Notes: a model not told the origin generated them from the sequence alone. A stretch of DNA of 64,000 nt from Allolobophora icterica (GCA_963556255.1 OY744604.1:20068982-20132981), one strand, 5' to 3'. Numbered from the stretch's first letter, positions 1-11,664 are shown. Translations and numbers: made by a program.

Positions 1-755
1 TTTATAATATCCAAGCAAGGTGACACAATTTCTTTAGGCTATACGCCTGTATAGGAAACGTTGTACCGTGATCAGAGTATCATTGAGCTGCACCTCTTTA
101 TTACTTTAAATTCCTTTTTATATGCCTGGTATATGTTGTACGTGTGCATATATATGCTGTGACAAGTTGTTAAGGAATGATACTCGGTAAAGAAAGGAAT
201 GCAAGTCAGGGATTCTATAAAAATAGGATTTAATGTAATGAACATGCGACATAAACCATACATACGACAGAAGAGACTTCAAACGGAACAAAAGGCCAAA
301 GCACCACTCGTCACGACAGTCAGAAGCGGATGCTCGACAAACCCGCCAGACACGGAGTTGAAAAAAAACAACGAACAGCAAACACCAAGTCGACTAATGA
401 AACTATTTCTACGTAGACCACAACCGAGCTCTCTGCCTAACATCAAAGAATGAGCTCAAACACAGAATGAGCTCCACTAACGTGAAACTATCATGCCTGA
501 CCATTGCAATACAAGACAATGAGCTCCAAAACAAAGACGGCAGTTTTATTTATAGACAAGTCCACTCCTTCTATGGCACAAGATTCCCGCCAACCTACGG
601 ACTTAGCCTAGAACCTGCATTTACGTAAGAGGTCACGTGCCTACATGCAAAAATGCAGATATATCCATGCATTCATGTATGCATGTACATGTATATATGC
701 ATCAAGACACCTAATATGACACTTTAAATTACCTTACAGTGACGCTGCACGCATG
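1..755. other. No gene recognised
   Basis: Only short open frames without recognisable motifs occur here, and their composition is not distinctive. No inverted-repeat pair or LINE motif was seen. The stretch is probably old repeat-derived intergenic DNA. Confidence 0.4.
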
Positions 756-1110
756 ACTATCTCCGATCTAAATACGTTCTTTATACGAAAGTTTGAAACT
801 GTTGCTGACCAGAGTTAAGTCCAACAACATGCATGTGCAGCGGCAGACTGTTCCAAGCGGAAGATTTAAGACAAGAGGAGGCACCATGGGCTTAAGTTGA
901 ATTAGGGAAACATGACATCTGTATATCTCTGGGTTCACCAGAGCGCAAAGGTCACCGACCCGGTTGACTGAGACTAGAATATAGAGCCCTTTGATGTATG
1001 ACGGTGCAGTGCCGACCAATGAAGGACACTGCAGAAGGAGAATCTTGAATATTTTTCTCTCCTCAACTGGGAGTCAGTGGAGCGTATCCTTCACGTGATC
1101 CGCTATATGC
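756..1110 (-). pseudogene. CR1-like LINE reverse transcriptase, C-terminal relic
   Basis: Read on the minus strand across more than one frame, this stretch keeps the landmarks of the C-terminal end of CR1/Jockey-type reverse transcriptases: LH*LPVEE at about 1061-1080, where the usual Trp is a stop, and SAWNSLPL at about 841-862. A stop and frame changes show it is dead. Only the tail of the polyprotein is present, as expected for a 5'-truncated LINE copy. Assignment to CR1 rather than another LINE clade is uncertain. Confidence 0.55.
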
Positions 1111-1989
1111 GAACGTCATGCATGACTGGTAGGCGCAAAACTACTGGCCTGCAGGGTTGGCTACACTAGTTGGATCGTCAAGACGCCTCGAGGCGTGAAT
1201 AAACCGACTGTGACTCATTTTAGAGATTTTAGTCTCGGGCTATAGCCCGGATAGGTGTACAGAGGGTCTCAACTGACGTGACACGCATTCAAACGGTTAA
1301 ACATAGTTGAGGATCTCTCAGTAAGTTCACTAATAAAGTGAGCAGGCCATAGGTCGCTAACGTGGATCGGATGGATTAGGGTAGAAATTCATGAAGAGGT
1401 GAGACTTAATTGTTTAATTTCGAGGTTACGATGAGTATGAAGTGTTAGCAATTTCATATATTATACTAACAACAACGTCATAATTATGTAGAACATATCG
1501 AGAGATTGTACTCCTTTGCAAACAGCTAATTTTTGTATTTCCATTTTCGACCGTAACTATTTGGACATTGCCACTAGGGCTACGAAAATCATGGCTTCGG
1601 TTTTGATATGTTGAGCTACGGATTAGCATTAACTTTAGAATATGAAGAAGAAGAAAAAGAAGGAGAAGAACAACAACAACAATAACAACAACAACAACAA
1701 CAAGAGGAGTCTATTAAGCTAGCCTGAGAGGAAGCTATGGATATGAAGTGTTAGATACTAACTTTTACTATATTAACAGCAACGTTATATAGTCTACAGG
1801 ACATACAAAACCAGAATGACAACATTCCTGCATGCGTTTAATATATTCTGCCACATGTAGGTCGTATGAAGCCCAAGTAGGTACAAGTCATACGCTCTAA
1901 TAATCACCATGCTGTTTAGCAACCTGTTGGTCTGTAGGTCTGTCTATGATAACTAATGAAGCTACCATCTCTGGAGAGCTGTCAACACT
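1111..1989. other. No gene; repeat-like DNA
   Basis: No coding motif was found. 1645-1705 is purine-rich, a GAA stretch followed by an AAC stretch. The segment around 1560-1630 resembles 12350-12430 by eye (shared GGTTTTGA and GAGCT blocks before a GATTAG block), so part of this is a dispersed repeat of unknown class. Confidence 0.35.
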
Positions 1990-3850
1990 TTCCTTCATCG
2001 CAAATTTCCCTCCCCAATGCCTAGCTTTCTTCCCTTCTCCTCTATTCCTGATACCTTCTGTTCATTTTTCTCGGACAAAATCTCCTCCTTTCGATTCACA
2101 TTACAATCTCTTCTAGACACACACATCCCCTTACCTCCTCCAGCACTGACACCCTCTTTTCTCAACCCTACACATCCGGCCTCTCAATCAATGCTCCAAA
2201 TTCTCTCTGCCGCCTCCGAAGTATATTCTGAAGTGTCACTCCTCCTAAACTCACTTCCCAATAAGCAATGCGAGCTTGATCCTATCCCCACCTCTCTTCT
2301 AAAAGTCTGTGCCTCTGTCCTCCTGTAATTACCAAAATTATCAATCTCTCAATCTCTACCAGCGACTTCCCTATGGCCTATAAGCACTCTTTAATCAATC
2401 CCCTCCTCAAAAAAGCAAATATTTATAAAGAAAACTTACCTAACTACCGTCCCATCTCCAATCTTTCCTTTCTATCTAAGTTAACTGAAAGAATAATCCT
2501 TGTTCGGCTAAACCACAACCTCTCTTCTAATTCACTTCTTAATTAACTTTAGCAATCTGGCTTCACTAAACGCCACTCCACGAAACTTTACTCGTGTCTC
2601 TATACCATAAACTGGTCTCTGGCAGCAGACAGATAGTCGGCCTACCGTGCTTTCCATTCAACTGAGGCGGTTCTCTCAGATATTTTCTGTGACATTCTTC
2701 TTGCGACTGACTTTGGAAACTTCTCTCTTCTTTCTCTTCTGAATCTGTCTGCCGCATTCGAAACAGTCGAACACGACATTCGGCTCCAATGACTGCGTTT
2801 GTCTTTTGGCATGTCATCCACCGCACTAGAGTGGATGACGTCTTACCTGACTGGCAGGCAGCAATGTGTCCGTTATGCAGGCTCCACTTCCACAGCGACT
2901 ATACTCACCTGTGGCGTTCCTCAAGGTTCAGTCCTGGGACCCATTCTTTTCCTCCTCTATGCTGCCAATATCTTAACCATAATATCCAAGCACGGTCAGC
3001 GTGGTCATCTCTATGCGGATGATTCACAGGTCTGTGGATTCTGTTACCCTGGCTCCACCGACGTACAGCATCCGCGGTCCATCTCAATGAGCTGCATCAG
3101 TGACATCGCTGACTGGATGAAATGCAATCGATCGCAGCTCAATTCTTCGAAGTCAGAATGCATCTGGTGCTCGTCCTCACCAGGGTGGAAAAATTAGATC
3201 GCAGTCCTTTCGTCATTGTTGCAGATACTGTCGGGCCAAGGAACGAGATTCGCGACCTCGGCCTTTACCTCGACAGAGACCTATCAATGACGTCACACAT
3301 CAAAGGGCTTATGAGGACCAGCTTCGTAATCCTGAGACAGTCGAGGTTTGTTTCTCTCACACAGGGTGTGACTCGCCATCTCCAGCCTGGGACGTAACTA
3401 GCGTTGGGCTTGAGGGGCTTAAGCCCCAAACGAAGACGAAGCCCCCAAATTAATCAACCCATTGTATGCCTACGGCTGAAAATTCGTATGAACACTGTAT
3501 TCATTTTGCCATGCTCAAGGCTTAACCCTCCCCCCCCACAACGAAAAGTACTAGTTACGTTGCAGGACACCTCGTGCAAAGTTTTATCCTGAGCCGAATC
3601 GATTACTGCAATGTCGCCTTTGCTGACTTGCCACAGCGCAGTATCATTCTTCTTCAGGCGCTCATTAACGCTGTTGCTTGTCTGGTCATGAGATTAAAAA
3701 GTTCGATCATGTTACAACCGCGATCCAAGATCAGCTTAAGTGGCACAGAATAGGCGAGCAAATCAAATTCAAACTTTGCATCCTGGAGTACAATGTGTGA
3801 GCAACTAGGCAATACGCTACCTCGCAGACAACGTCAGACCGCTATAGGAC
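1990..3850 (+). pseudogene. CR1-like non-LTR retrotransposon (reverse transcriptase)
   Basis: Forward-strand frames keep the ordered landmarks of a CR1-type reverse transcriptase. LDPIPTSLLKVC lies near 2275, NYRPISNLSFLSKLTERI near 2440-2495, GVPQGSVLGP near 2911-2940 and LYADDSQVCGFC near 3008-3045; the YADD catalytic motif is visible. C-terminal remnants such as LSRIDYCNVAFADLP follow after 3590. Stops and frameshifts separate the blocks, for example after 2328 and around 2550 and 3197, so the copy is not functional. A small inverted-repeat element (3392-3560) is inserted in the part after the catalytic core. No endonuclease domain is visible upstream, which fits a 5'-truncated insertion. 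Confidence 0.75.
3392..3560. mobile_element. Small MITE inside the LINE relic
   Basis: The segment begins ACGTAACTAG and ends CTAGTTACGT, a perfect 10-bp inverted repeat. The LINE homology is interrupted exactly here and resumes afterwards. At 169 bp without an ORF it is a non-autonomous element of unknown superfamily. Confidence 0.55.
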
Positions 3851-5313
3851 GACCCCGAGGGTGTAATTATGATGAGTCATATTAAAGTTACACACATCTG
3901 TTTTAAAGTAACTATTTATACGTTCTTGTTAAACTTCTGTGGTGCTGCAGTATTCAAGTTGAGGCTGTGTGCAAAAGAGAAAAACAATCCATTAGAACAT
4001 GGAAACAGCCTAAATGGGGCACAACCTCTAAAAAACATACATCGAAAGGACTTAATCTATTCAACTTGTTGAAGTCGTAAGATAGTCCTGCCCCTTTCAA
4101 TAGTTCTGCCATATTAAGCTCTGCCAAACGCCCAGGCTTAAAAAAATTAAGCTAGAAGTTTTTCAGTTTTAATCGCGCTGCAATCTCCACTCGATTTTTC
4201 AAAAAATCTAACTCACACTCTTAAATTGTTTGCACGTTATTTTAAGAACACTACAAAGTCCACGTTGTCTGCGTAGAAATTACCCTGTCTCTGCACTCAC
4301 TGGTCTATGTAGCCACTCCACTCGAATCTTCACTTTGCATTTTTGGACTTGCGCTTTGACTAATGCTAAGACGAGCCACGCTCGTGTATAAGCTGGTGCC
4401 TTGGGCTAAGCCGTAGAGAAGCGCTTTACAAATTTAGAGTTTACAATTACAATTAAAGACTATACATTCTATGATCATAGTGATGATAACACTATTGGAC
4501 CTTCCTTCATTTACGATTTGCGTATTAATGTCTGATGTTGGGAAATACTGGTAGGATCTACACCTACAATAGCAAGGCCAGTCACAGGCTTAAGCAGACA
4601 GTAGGCCCAAACGTCTGAATAAATATATTTTGATTTAAAAGATGCAGTGTAATTTTCTTCTAAAACTGATTTTGCCGGTTGTGAGAATAATTACTTAACG
4701 CATTAACAAAATTAATGCGTCTGATGTTTACAAATACTACAGGAAAGTAGGCTATATAAAACCTTCAGCATTTGAATATCATGACCTAGTCATGGGCCCC
4801 CGCACGTTGGGGCAAGGGGGGCACTTGCCCCCTGGATTTTGAATCAAAATATGTAAAATTAGGTATATTATTAATTTTAAATAATTAAATTTAGTTATTC
4901 TGACATTTCGTTTACTTGCTTGGTGACTTATACAAAGGTGCTCTTGTACATTGAAGTAAAGACACCGGATCATAAGTTAAACAACATGACATTGATTAAT
5001 TATAGCGTGTAATGACGGCCGTTTCGACCACGGCTCTGTTTAGAAGGCCGTGGTTTGACACTGCTGACTCGAGAAACCGGGGCATAAAGGCTGACCACAT
5101 AGCGGGGAAAGTTAATTCGACATCTGGTCCTGATATTAGAGGTCCATAGGTTACGGGAAGTGACTGAGAGCACAAAGGTATGCGTGTTTAAGCTGTTGGG
5201 GAGGAGAATATTTGCACATGTGTATGCATGTATATACAGTACATCAATTAAATACATATTTGAGGTTGAAAACCAGTTGGGATATTTTGACACTTCAACA
5301 GACTGATATGCTG
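3851..5313. other. No gene; dispersed repeats
   Basis: No coding motif is supported. 4350-4445 resembles a SINE 3' part (GCGCTTTACAAATTTA). 4495-4785 is one of three copies of an unclassified repeat, the others being at 12890-13170 and 49550-49890. 4790-4850 is a G/C-rich patch containing the imperfect palindrome GGCAAGGGGGGCACTTGCC. Confidence 0.4.
4495..4785 (+). repeat. Unclassified dispersed repeat, copy 1
   Basis: Shared blocks such as AAAACTGATTTT followed by the G/T-rich TGTGAGA, and TGATGTTTACAAATAC, recur in the same order at 12890-13170 and 49550-49890. The copies are clearly diverged. No ORF or inverted termini were found, so the class is unknown. Confidence 0.45.
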
Positions 5314-5317
5314 TTAA

Positions 5318-5640
5318 AGCCCTAGGTTTTAGGTTTGGCGGTTTCCCTCGTAGAATGAAGTGACCAACGACTGTAGGCGGTTCAAGTAAGCATCTGTCGG
5401 CCAATGGGCGTTGATTTCATTTTGGTTTACACATCTTACAAGCATAGGCTGCTGAATTTAATTATATGCATAGCCTAGGCAACATCGTCCGCTTTGTGGA
5501 ATGGAGGCGAGGCGCAGGGACGGTCGGTCGATCGGTGGTAGCCCCCACCCTAGGCCCTTCACCCTCCCTCTGGCCTACCCCGATCAATTGACCACTTGTA
5601 TATATAACCGAGCTTTGGGTCGTAAACCTGTATATAAATG
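5318..5640 (+). repeat. Left terminal inverted repeat
   Basis: The reverse complement of the right end matches this segment over its whole length, including the block with GGCGAGGCGCAGGG and the inner TGACCACTTGTATATA block. It lacks about 80 bp that the right copy carries between CCTCTGGCC and CGATCAATTG. Confidence 0.85.
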
Positions 5641-6060
5641 CCAGCTGTTGATGCTGTCACCGTTGCCTTATTATACCCGGAACACTAAAGACAATAAGCT
5701 GTATTTCATATTCTAAGAATTTGCACCAGTATCAGATGCTAATATACAGCCTAAGGAAGAGAGACTAGGTCACATGCCAAATTATGCTAATGAACTTAGG
5801 AAATGAACTTAGGAAATGTCCTTTCACAATTGAGTCTTGGTTTGCAGTACTCATTCTAGTTTGAATTTCGCTGCAGCAGAGTTGAGCTTCGTAATTTCTT
5901 CACTTCATAGCCATTTTAAATCGCATAGTCGATACAGCTTATATCTCGTGTCTGTATATTATATTATTATCTTATTTCAGTAGTGGACCTTATAGTAGTA
6001 TAACATTGTATTTCGTTAGTGGACATATATTAGTATCATTATATCGAACTATTTCCAAAG

Positions 6061-7944
6061 ATGGATGGAGACTACGCTGTACCAACGACACCGACTTCAG
6101 GTGTTGCAGTTGGCAACATGCGAACATTTAAAAAACGGTTGTCTGATGGATCTACCAAGAGTTATAGCTACCCTTACGTTTCTGTAAGGAAACATTTTGA
6201 ATTAACTTTTACAACCGACAGTGATAAACTTAAATTTGAGCAAAAATGTGAGGACATTCGCTTGGCGTTGGGAGTAAAAAGTTTGAGAGAAGTTCTGGTG
6301 AAAGTCATAATGGATGTTGACACCAATAAGCTCTCTTCTGCAACTCAACATCCGCAGCAGACACTCACGATGTCTTCAGTCACGGAAGAAGTAAGTGAAT
6401 CAACTTCACTGACTGATCCAGCATCTGTCACAGCAGCAATATCAGCAGCTCCAGCAACAGCTTTGGAGACTGCACATGAGAATTTTGTTGGGCAGTGCTC
6501 CAGCATTGCCCAGTTGATCGACACAATCTCACAACATTCATCCACATGTGTGACGCCGTATTCAGTGAAGTCATGGACACACAGTGGTCATGTGCTGTCG
6601 GTGGATATGGAGTGTGCGAAAAAACACTCCTTTCAGTGGAGTTCCTCATCCACAATAGACAGCGAGCGGAAGGAATTTGAAGTCAACCACCGAGTGATGT
6701 TGAGCTACCTGGCCTCTGGTATGACACCCATACAGTACGAGCGCTTTAGCGACTTCAGTCGGTTTGGACTATTGTCAGACCTTTTCCGCAGGAGGAATAT
6801 GGTTACATTTAGTGCCATTTCTGAGAACCTGCGAAAGCAATCTATATTTGGCGCTAGAGCGCAGGAGTCTTCACTGTCGCCTGATGGAGCTATCTCTATA
6901 ATGACTGACGCACGACATCATTGTAGACGAAATAGTTATCACACCGACCATGTTGCTATCGGGTTGAAAACTCACAAAGTCGTTGATATTCAACACATTA
7001 ACGGGAATGATGATAACTGTTCACAGCGTCACGAGGCAGTGGGATTCGACAGGATGTACGAGAGCCTGGATCTCAGCAACATTAAAGTTGCCCATCATGT
7101 GCATGATCGAAACATGACAATCAACAAGCGCCTACGTGAGAGGAAGCAAGCCAGGAATTCCAATGACCGCTGGCACTGCACCCGTCCTATAACAGCCGGG
7201 GTGAAAAAAATTGGGCAAGGAGCACAAAAAAACATTGGAAAAACATGGCATCCCGAGCTTTCTGACAAGGGTGCTGCCATTCGAAACCACGTCTATTGGT
7301 GTATGGACAATTGCAATGGAGATGCCCAAACCCTGCGTAAGCTCATAGAATCATGCATCCCTCATTTTCAGAACAACCACAGCAAGTGCCATGAAACTTC
7401 CCACTGCAAAGAGCCGGGGCATATGATTGAAGTTCGAATTGTTTCAAATGAGGCTGCAATTACAATGCTCCAGGACTTTCTTCGGTCGTTGGTAGTGTAC
7501 AAGCACGCTGAAGATTATGTCAAAGGCCACGACACATTTTATGTGGAAAGTTTTAATAACGTTTGTCTGATCTATCTGGATAAACGGATACACTACGGGA
7601 ATTTAATGTACGAGCTGCGGAGCAATCTGGCTGTCTTGGACTGGAACGAACACGTCGACAGACCATACACGTCTATATGCACGACTGTTCGTTCGAAAAA
7701 CCCACGTCGCCAAATCGGGAAAAAAGTGTATCGGCGCAAGACCTACGTATTTGTTGAGAACATTTGGAATTTGTACATTGCCGTGTGGTCAGCATCTAAA
7801 GCAATATCGGAGTCTGTGACAGAAACTTCTGCAGATAAGGAGACCTGCCAGAGTGAAATCTCTTCGGACGAATCCGATGACGACCAATTAGGAGACAGTG
7901 AGAGCTTTTCAAATGAAAGCAATGCACCCTACACAGTAGAATAA
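6061..7944 (+). CDS. Kolobok-like transposase, 627 residues
   Basis: Encodes a cut-and-paste transposase that would act in the nucleus on the inverted repeats of the surrounding element. The frame is open from the ATG at 6061 to TAA at 7942-7944. Residues 20-85 form a basic start that may bind DNA; 95-160 are Ser/Thr/Ala-rich and probably unstructured. The catalytic core follows: MTDARHHCRR (candidate Asp283), HHVHDRNMTINKR (Asp349), then NDRWHCTRPITAGVKKI, where the WH resembles the DxWH motif of Kolobok transposases. RNHVYWCMDNCNG (408-420) and YVESFNN (candidate Glu496) complete the core. Residues 428-452 hold a Cys/His cluster that may bind zinc. The C-terminus is acidic and Ser-rich. No THAP domain is evident at the N-terminus, unlike many Kolobok proteins. 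The catalytic triad is inferred by eye; a related TTAA superfamily is possible. Confidence 0.75.
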   Translation: MDGDYAVPTTPTSGVAVGNMRTFKKRLSDGSTKSYSYPYVSVRKHFELTFTTDSDKLKFEQKCEDIRLALGVKSLREVLVKVIMDVDTNKLSSATQHPQQTLTMSSVTEEVSESTSLTDPASVTAAISAAPATALETAHENFVGQCSSIAQLIDTISQHSSTCVTPYSVKSWTHSGHVLSVDMECAKKHSFQWSSSSTIDSERKEFEVNHRVMLSYLASGMTPIQYERFSDFSRFGLLSDLFRRRNMVTFSAISENLRKQSIFGARAQESSLSPDGAISIMTDARHHCRRNSYHTDHVAIGLKTHKVVDIQHINGNDDNCSQRHEAVGFDRMYESLDLSNIKVAHHVHDRNMTINKRLRERKQARNSNDRWHCTRPITAGVKKIGQGAQKNIGKTWHPELSDKGAAIRNHVYWCMDNCNGDAQTLRKLIESCIPHFQNNHSKCHETSHCKEPGHMIEVRIVSNEAAITMLQDFLRSLVVYKHAEDYVKGHDTFYVESFNNVCLIYLDKRIHYGNLMYELRSNLAVLDWNEHVDRPYTSICTTVRSKNPRRQIGKKVYRRKTYVFVENIWNLYIAVWSASKAISESVTETSADKETCQSEISSDESDDDQLGDSESFSNESNAPYTVE

Positions 7945-8864
7945 CCGTAAGAGCTGTGACAATATTGTATGATACACTAAAATCAAACATATCAGTGCTA
8001 CATAACCATCAACCGTCATTACACATAACCACCTTAGCATTCTGCTGTCTACTCTGCTTGACCTCCCCGGATTTTGGCCTGGCATAGGACAGAGAGATGT
8101 GTGGCAGAGCTGATGTGTGGCAGAGCTGACTGCTATCACACGCGTCCACAGGTGGCGGATAGTGGAACGACCTCTAGAAATAGAGGTCAGCTGCGAAATA
8201 AGCAGGGTTATATCTGACGAATAAGCAGTCGCGGACCAACAGCGGCAAGGCTAGTAGGGCACACTGTAGAAAAAGAGTGGCATTTTGCTTGACAACTAAA
8301 AGCTGCAAATATCCAATAACAGCCTTGTGACATGGGAGCACATGACTCAATTTAAATAAGCCTGATGACCCTCTGCCTAGCGGGCATGTGTTCATCACCA
8401 AGACTAGGTCCACAGCGGAAAACTGTGGTTGATGCCACGAAGGGCATCCGATCTGTAACAAGATGCTCCAATCTGTATAAAAATGAATCTGTGGCTTACC
8501 CCCCCTCAACGAGGTCCTAATCCAAGCAAGAAAAAAAGAAGATTGAACGGACAAGGGACTGTGGCCATTGCAAAATTGATTTGACATAGCACTTATGAAA
8601 AACCTAGTCTCCGTAACGTGGTTTTCGTGTGGCGCCGAGCAATTGAGGGCAATTCAGGTTTAAATCCACCTCTGAGTAGGAATCTTGAAGAGGCGCTATA
8701 TAAATTTAAAATGGGGGAATGTTATGTTACATTGAATCATAGCTATGACAGGTGTACATAAGCAGCTCACAATCGATAAAATTCTGCTTTATGTCAGAAA
8801 GTAAGTGTACAATAAAAATCTCTCTGTCTAAACAAAGTCCGGCGAATTATCCAAAGTATCAATG

Positions 8865-9335
8865 TTACTCCCACTTGTGGCCCATGTAAGGCGTGCCTGT
8901 TGGATTCGGATACAACGATCTCACTTTTCGCACTACGCAATCTGGCATTATTTCCCGCATGTGAAGTACACCGTTCGATTCCGTTAGTTTCTTGGCCAGA
9001 TATAATGGGCTCGTCCACCCACCCAAGTTGCAAATGATCTTCCAATATTTTACATAAATTACTCTTCGTATTGGACTGTTAGCTGCATGCGCTGCTTGTC
9101 CTCCGCCAAGCCAACCTGGAGATGCAGAACCCACGCACGGAGAGAGAAAACAAAGAGGACAGGCGCCTTCCGATTGATGATTTTCACCCTGCAGCTGCAA
9201 ATGATCAGCTGACACTTGAATGTCATGACTGTTTTGAGCCTCAATTTCTGACTCTGTACTATTTCCATTGGACGCGACCAAGACCTCCTTCGAAGCGGCA
9301 TCCATACAAGATTTTCTTCTCTTTGGTGGTTCCAA
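8865..9335 (-). CDS. P2X7 C-terminal-like zinc-binding protein (transposon ORF2)
   Basis: A 156-residue minus-strand frame inside the TTAA element, opposite in direction to the transposase. The first 55 residues are polar and low in hydrophobic content. CPLCFLSPC at 59-67 gives three cysteines in zinc-binding spacing. The C-terminal part, with MPDCVVRKVRSLYPNPTG at 130-147 and then YMGHKW, matches the conserved tail of the P2X7 receptor intracellular (ballast) domain as I know the family: a Cys-Val-Val turn, a basic Ile/Val-Arg helix, then a Tyr-Pro-x-Pro-x-Gly turn. There is no membrane segment, so this is not a P2X receptor. The domain is known as a stand-alone protein in many invertebrates. 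A role as an accessory DNA-binding protein is inference. An upstream exon could extend it. Confidence 0.6.
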   Translation of the reverse strand: MEPPKRRKSCMDAASKEVLVASNGNSTESEIEAQNSHDIQVSADHLQLQGENHQSEGACPLCFLSPCVGSASPGWLGGGQAAHAANSPIRRVIYVKYWKIICNLGGWTSPLYLAKKLTESNGVLHMREIMPDCVVRKVRSLYPNPTGTPYMGHKWE

Positions 9336-9771
9336 CTCTGCAATTGGAACAAAGGCAGTTTCGATTGGTTGGAGATATATTTATAATGTCATCAACATAC
9401 AATTAGCTCTTTCGACTTGACTTGAACGACAGCTTAGCTGGGTTATGCATATGTTTATTGTCTTATTACATATCGTAATAATAATAATCATGGTAATTTT
9501 AATAATTACATTTTTAATTGGCCATTTATTATCATTACTGCTGTTACTGCTGTTCACATCAGTTGTCATTATACTAACATTGCTGATGTTATTATTACTA
9601 TGTATTTCTATAGCATGGTTTGAGCTAAATATTTGCAAGGATAATAAATGCAATTTAATTTAATATTTATAAATCTTAGTTCAATCTTATTTGCGCACGT
9701 ATAGCGCTACCTGAAGAACAATAGGGCCTACTTGTACAGGGTTCACCACACAAAACAATTTATACAATTTC

Positions 9772-9772
9772 A

Positions 9773-9805
<33 letters not shown>
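9772..9805. repeat. (TA)n microsatellite
   Basis: About 34 bases of uninterrupted TA dinucleotide within the TTAA element. Confidence 0.95.
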
Positions 9806-9806
<1 letters not shown>

Positions 9807-10124
9807 GCATCGTCTTCATAATTACCAATTTTTTCAAAATTCCAGTTGTTGTGAGCAAAAAATGCCCGTATGGCTTCCTCTTGATCGCCATCTACCACAA
9901 TAGTAAGTTCGTATTTGTTCATGGCAATCTAATCGCATATAGAAACTACAGACTTGTTTCTCAACCCTGTAAGTATCTTCATAGCAATGAACTCCATAGT
10001 AATATGAGTGTATGGGGGGGTAAATTTGGATAATTGGAACAACTTGTATACATTCTAGAAGTACAGGTATGACCTCTAGCCAGCTTACCTGGCTTTCGTA
10101 TACACAAATTAGTCGACCCACAGC

Positions 10125-10498
10125 TCGGTTATATATATACAAGTGGTCAATTGATCGAGGTAGGGCCTGTACGGGGTATGCCCTGTCGGGTCTAGTCTGC
10201 CCTAGCGATGCATCTCCATCCATCCGTCCGACCGCTAGAGGGCCAGAGGGAGGGTGAAGGGCCTAGGGTGGGGGCTACCACCGATCGACCGACCGTCCCT
10301 GCGCCTCGCCTCCATTCCACAAAGCGGACGATGTTGCCTAGGCTATGCATATAATTAAATTCAGCAGCCTATGCTTGTAAGATGTGTAAACCAAAATGAA
10401 ATCAACGCCCATTGGCCGACAGATGCTTACTTGAACCGCCTACAGTCGTTGGTCACTTCATTCTACGAGGGAAACCGCCAAACCTAAAACCTAGGGCT
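10125..10498 (-). repeat. Right terminal inverted repeat
   Basis: Inverse of 5318-5640, ending CCTAAAACCTAGGGCT directly before TTAA. It carries an extra block of about 80 bp (around 10160-10240, containing CATCCATCCGTCCGACC) absent from the left copy. Confidence 0.85.
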
Positions 10499-10502
10499 TT
10501 AA

Positions 10503-10913
10503 GATAGGACAAGACAGTGGGAAGGGAGACAACGTGGTGGCTTCGTTCTTTCTCTAACGTGTCTATTGGCTATTAGTGGCTAGTGGCCATTATGACTCAC
10601 ACGACCTTGGATCGGGCGCAGAGTTCTATTAACATCTCCATGAATGGATCCAAGTGACTACACTGGACCAATTACAGCATGAACCCAGAACCGTAGCACT
10701 TAGCAAGCCTACGGGAAGGGCAGATAAATTTATATAGGCGATACACTATATTCACCATACCGTTGACTTGTTACTTCAAAATTATTCTGCAACGGTAAAA
10801 GGCATTAATCTTTGCCGCTAGTCTCAGCATTGGAGGGTTCATAGACATAATTTGTGGACACCATGCTCTGTGATATTACCAGTACATTTAGGCTACCAGC
10901 AACAGCAACATTT
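10503..10913. other. No gene recognised
   Basis: Flank downstream of the TTAA transposon. I see no coding motif and no repeat structure. Confidence 0.4.
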
Positions 10914-11664
10914 CGATGGGTTTAAGCCAGAACGTCGTATCTATGTTTTTTAATATTCCGAGATAATCAAGGAAAAGTAAATTTTTTGCAGAAAAAGTTG
11001 TTTTAACAATTTTTTATTTAGGCAATGAAAATTATTTCTAGCAAAATTCCGACTAATAACAATCCTTTTGGAAATGATTTAAAGCAAGCATTGTTTTGTT
11101 TACACGTAACGTGATAATTAGGTGAAATTTGTAAAAGTTTGACAAGATACGCCCTTTTAGCAGACAAAATAAAATAATGAATAATCTCATAATTTCTGTG
11201 CAATTTGCACCAAAGTCACTTCCAACATTATAGAATAAAACGACTAATAACTTTAGAATAACCTAAATTATATAATGATATGCAATTTCTACGAAAGTGA
11301 GTAAGTGACAAGCTGTCCGACAGTCAAAGTAAGCAAGTATCAATATGCAGCGTTCATTTTACTTGCCTTCAGAAATTCCATTTATGCCATAGAGACGTAT
11401 CTTAGACAAGATGCAACCATCTGGTAGAATTACTAGTTGCACTGTAAATAATAGACGCTGTATGTATGGACATAAGACTTACATCCTTATGGCATAAATG
11501 TGACCCAAAAAATGTGGTGTATCTTCGTGCCAACTAGACTTTAATGGAGACTTGTAAGTACGACCTTCTGTCAGAACCTGCATTGACGTTAGTCAATTCA
11601 ATTTCTGTCAAAATCTCCATTTTTGAAAAAATCGTACATACGACCTTCTGGCTTAAACCCATCG
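10914..11664. mobile_element. MITE with about 26-bp inverted ends
   Basis: The left end CGATGGGTTTAAGCCAGAAC and its continuation GTCGTA is the inverse of the right end (TACGACCTTCTGGCTTAAAC then CCATCG) with one mismatch. The flanks share ATTT. The interior is A/T-rich, has no transposase and repeats the TACGACCTTCTG block once more near 11560. Confidence 0.6.

Larger units (their letters stand above)
5318..10498 (+). mobile_element. TTAA-flanked Kolobok-like DNA transposon, two ORFs
   Basis: A 5.2-kb element flanked on both sides by TTAA (5314-5317 and 10499-10502), the target duplication typical of Kolobok and piggyBac transposons. It starts AGCCCTAGGTTTTAGG and ends with the exact inverse. 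The inverted repeats run for about 320 bp on the left and about 370 bp on the right. Inside are a long intact transposase ORF on + (6061-7944), a small ORF on the minus strand (8865-9335), SINE-like debris around 8380-8730 and a TA microsatellite near 9772. An intact transposase and near-identical termini suggest recent activity. The superfamily call rests on TTAA plus the transposase motifs; no search could be run. Confidence 0.85.

Noticed and set aside
199..453. 84-residue frame near the left edge
   Set aside because: No motif, no splice context and no repeat support.
5000..5404. 134-residue minus-strand frame
   Set aside because: It overlaps the left inverted repeat of the TTAA element, and the inverse copy at the right end does not keep an equivalent frame.
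8174..8587. 137-residue minus-strand protein
   Set aside because: The sequence looks like degenerate SINE or LINE tail DNA (a CACGAAGGGCATCCGATCTG block typical of such tails), with no protein motif.
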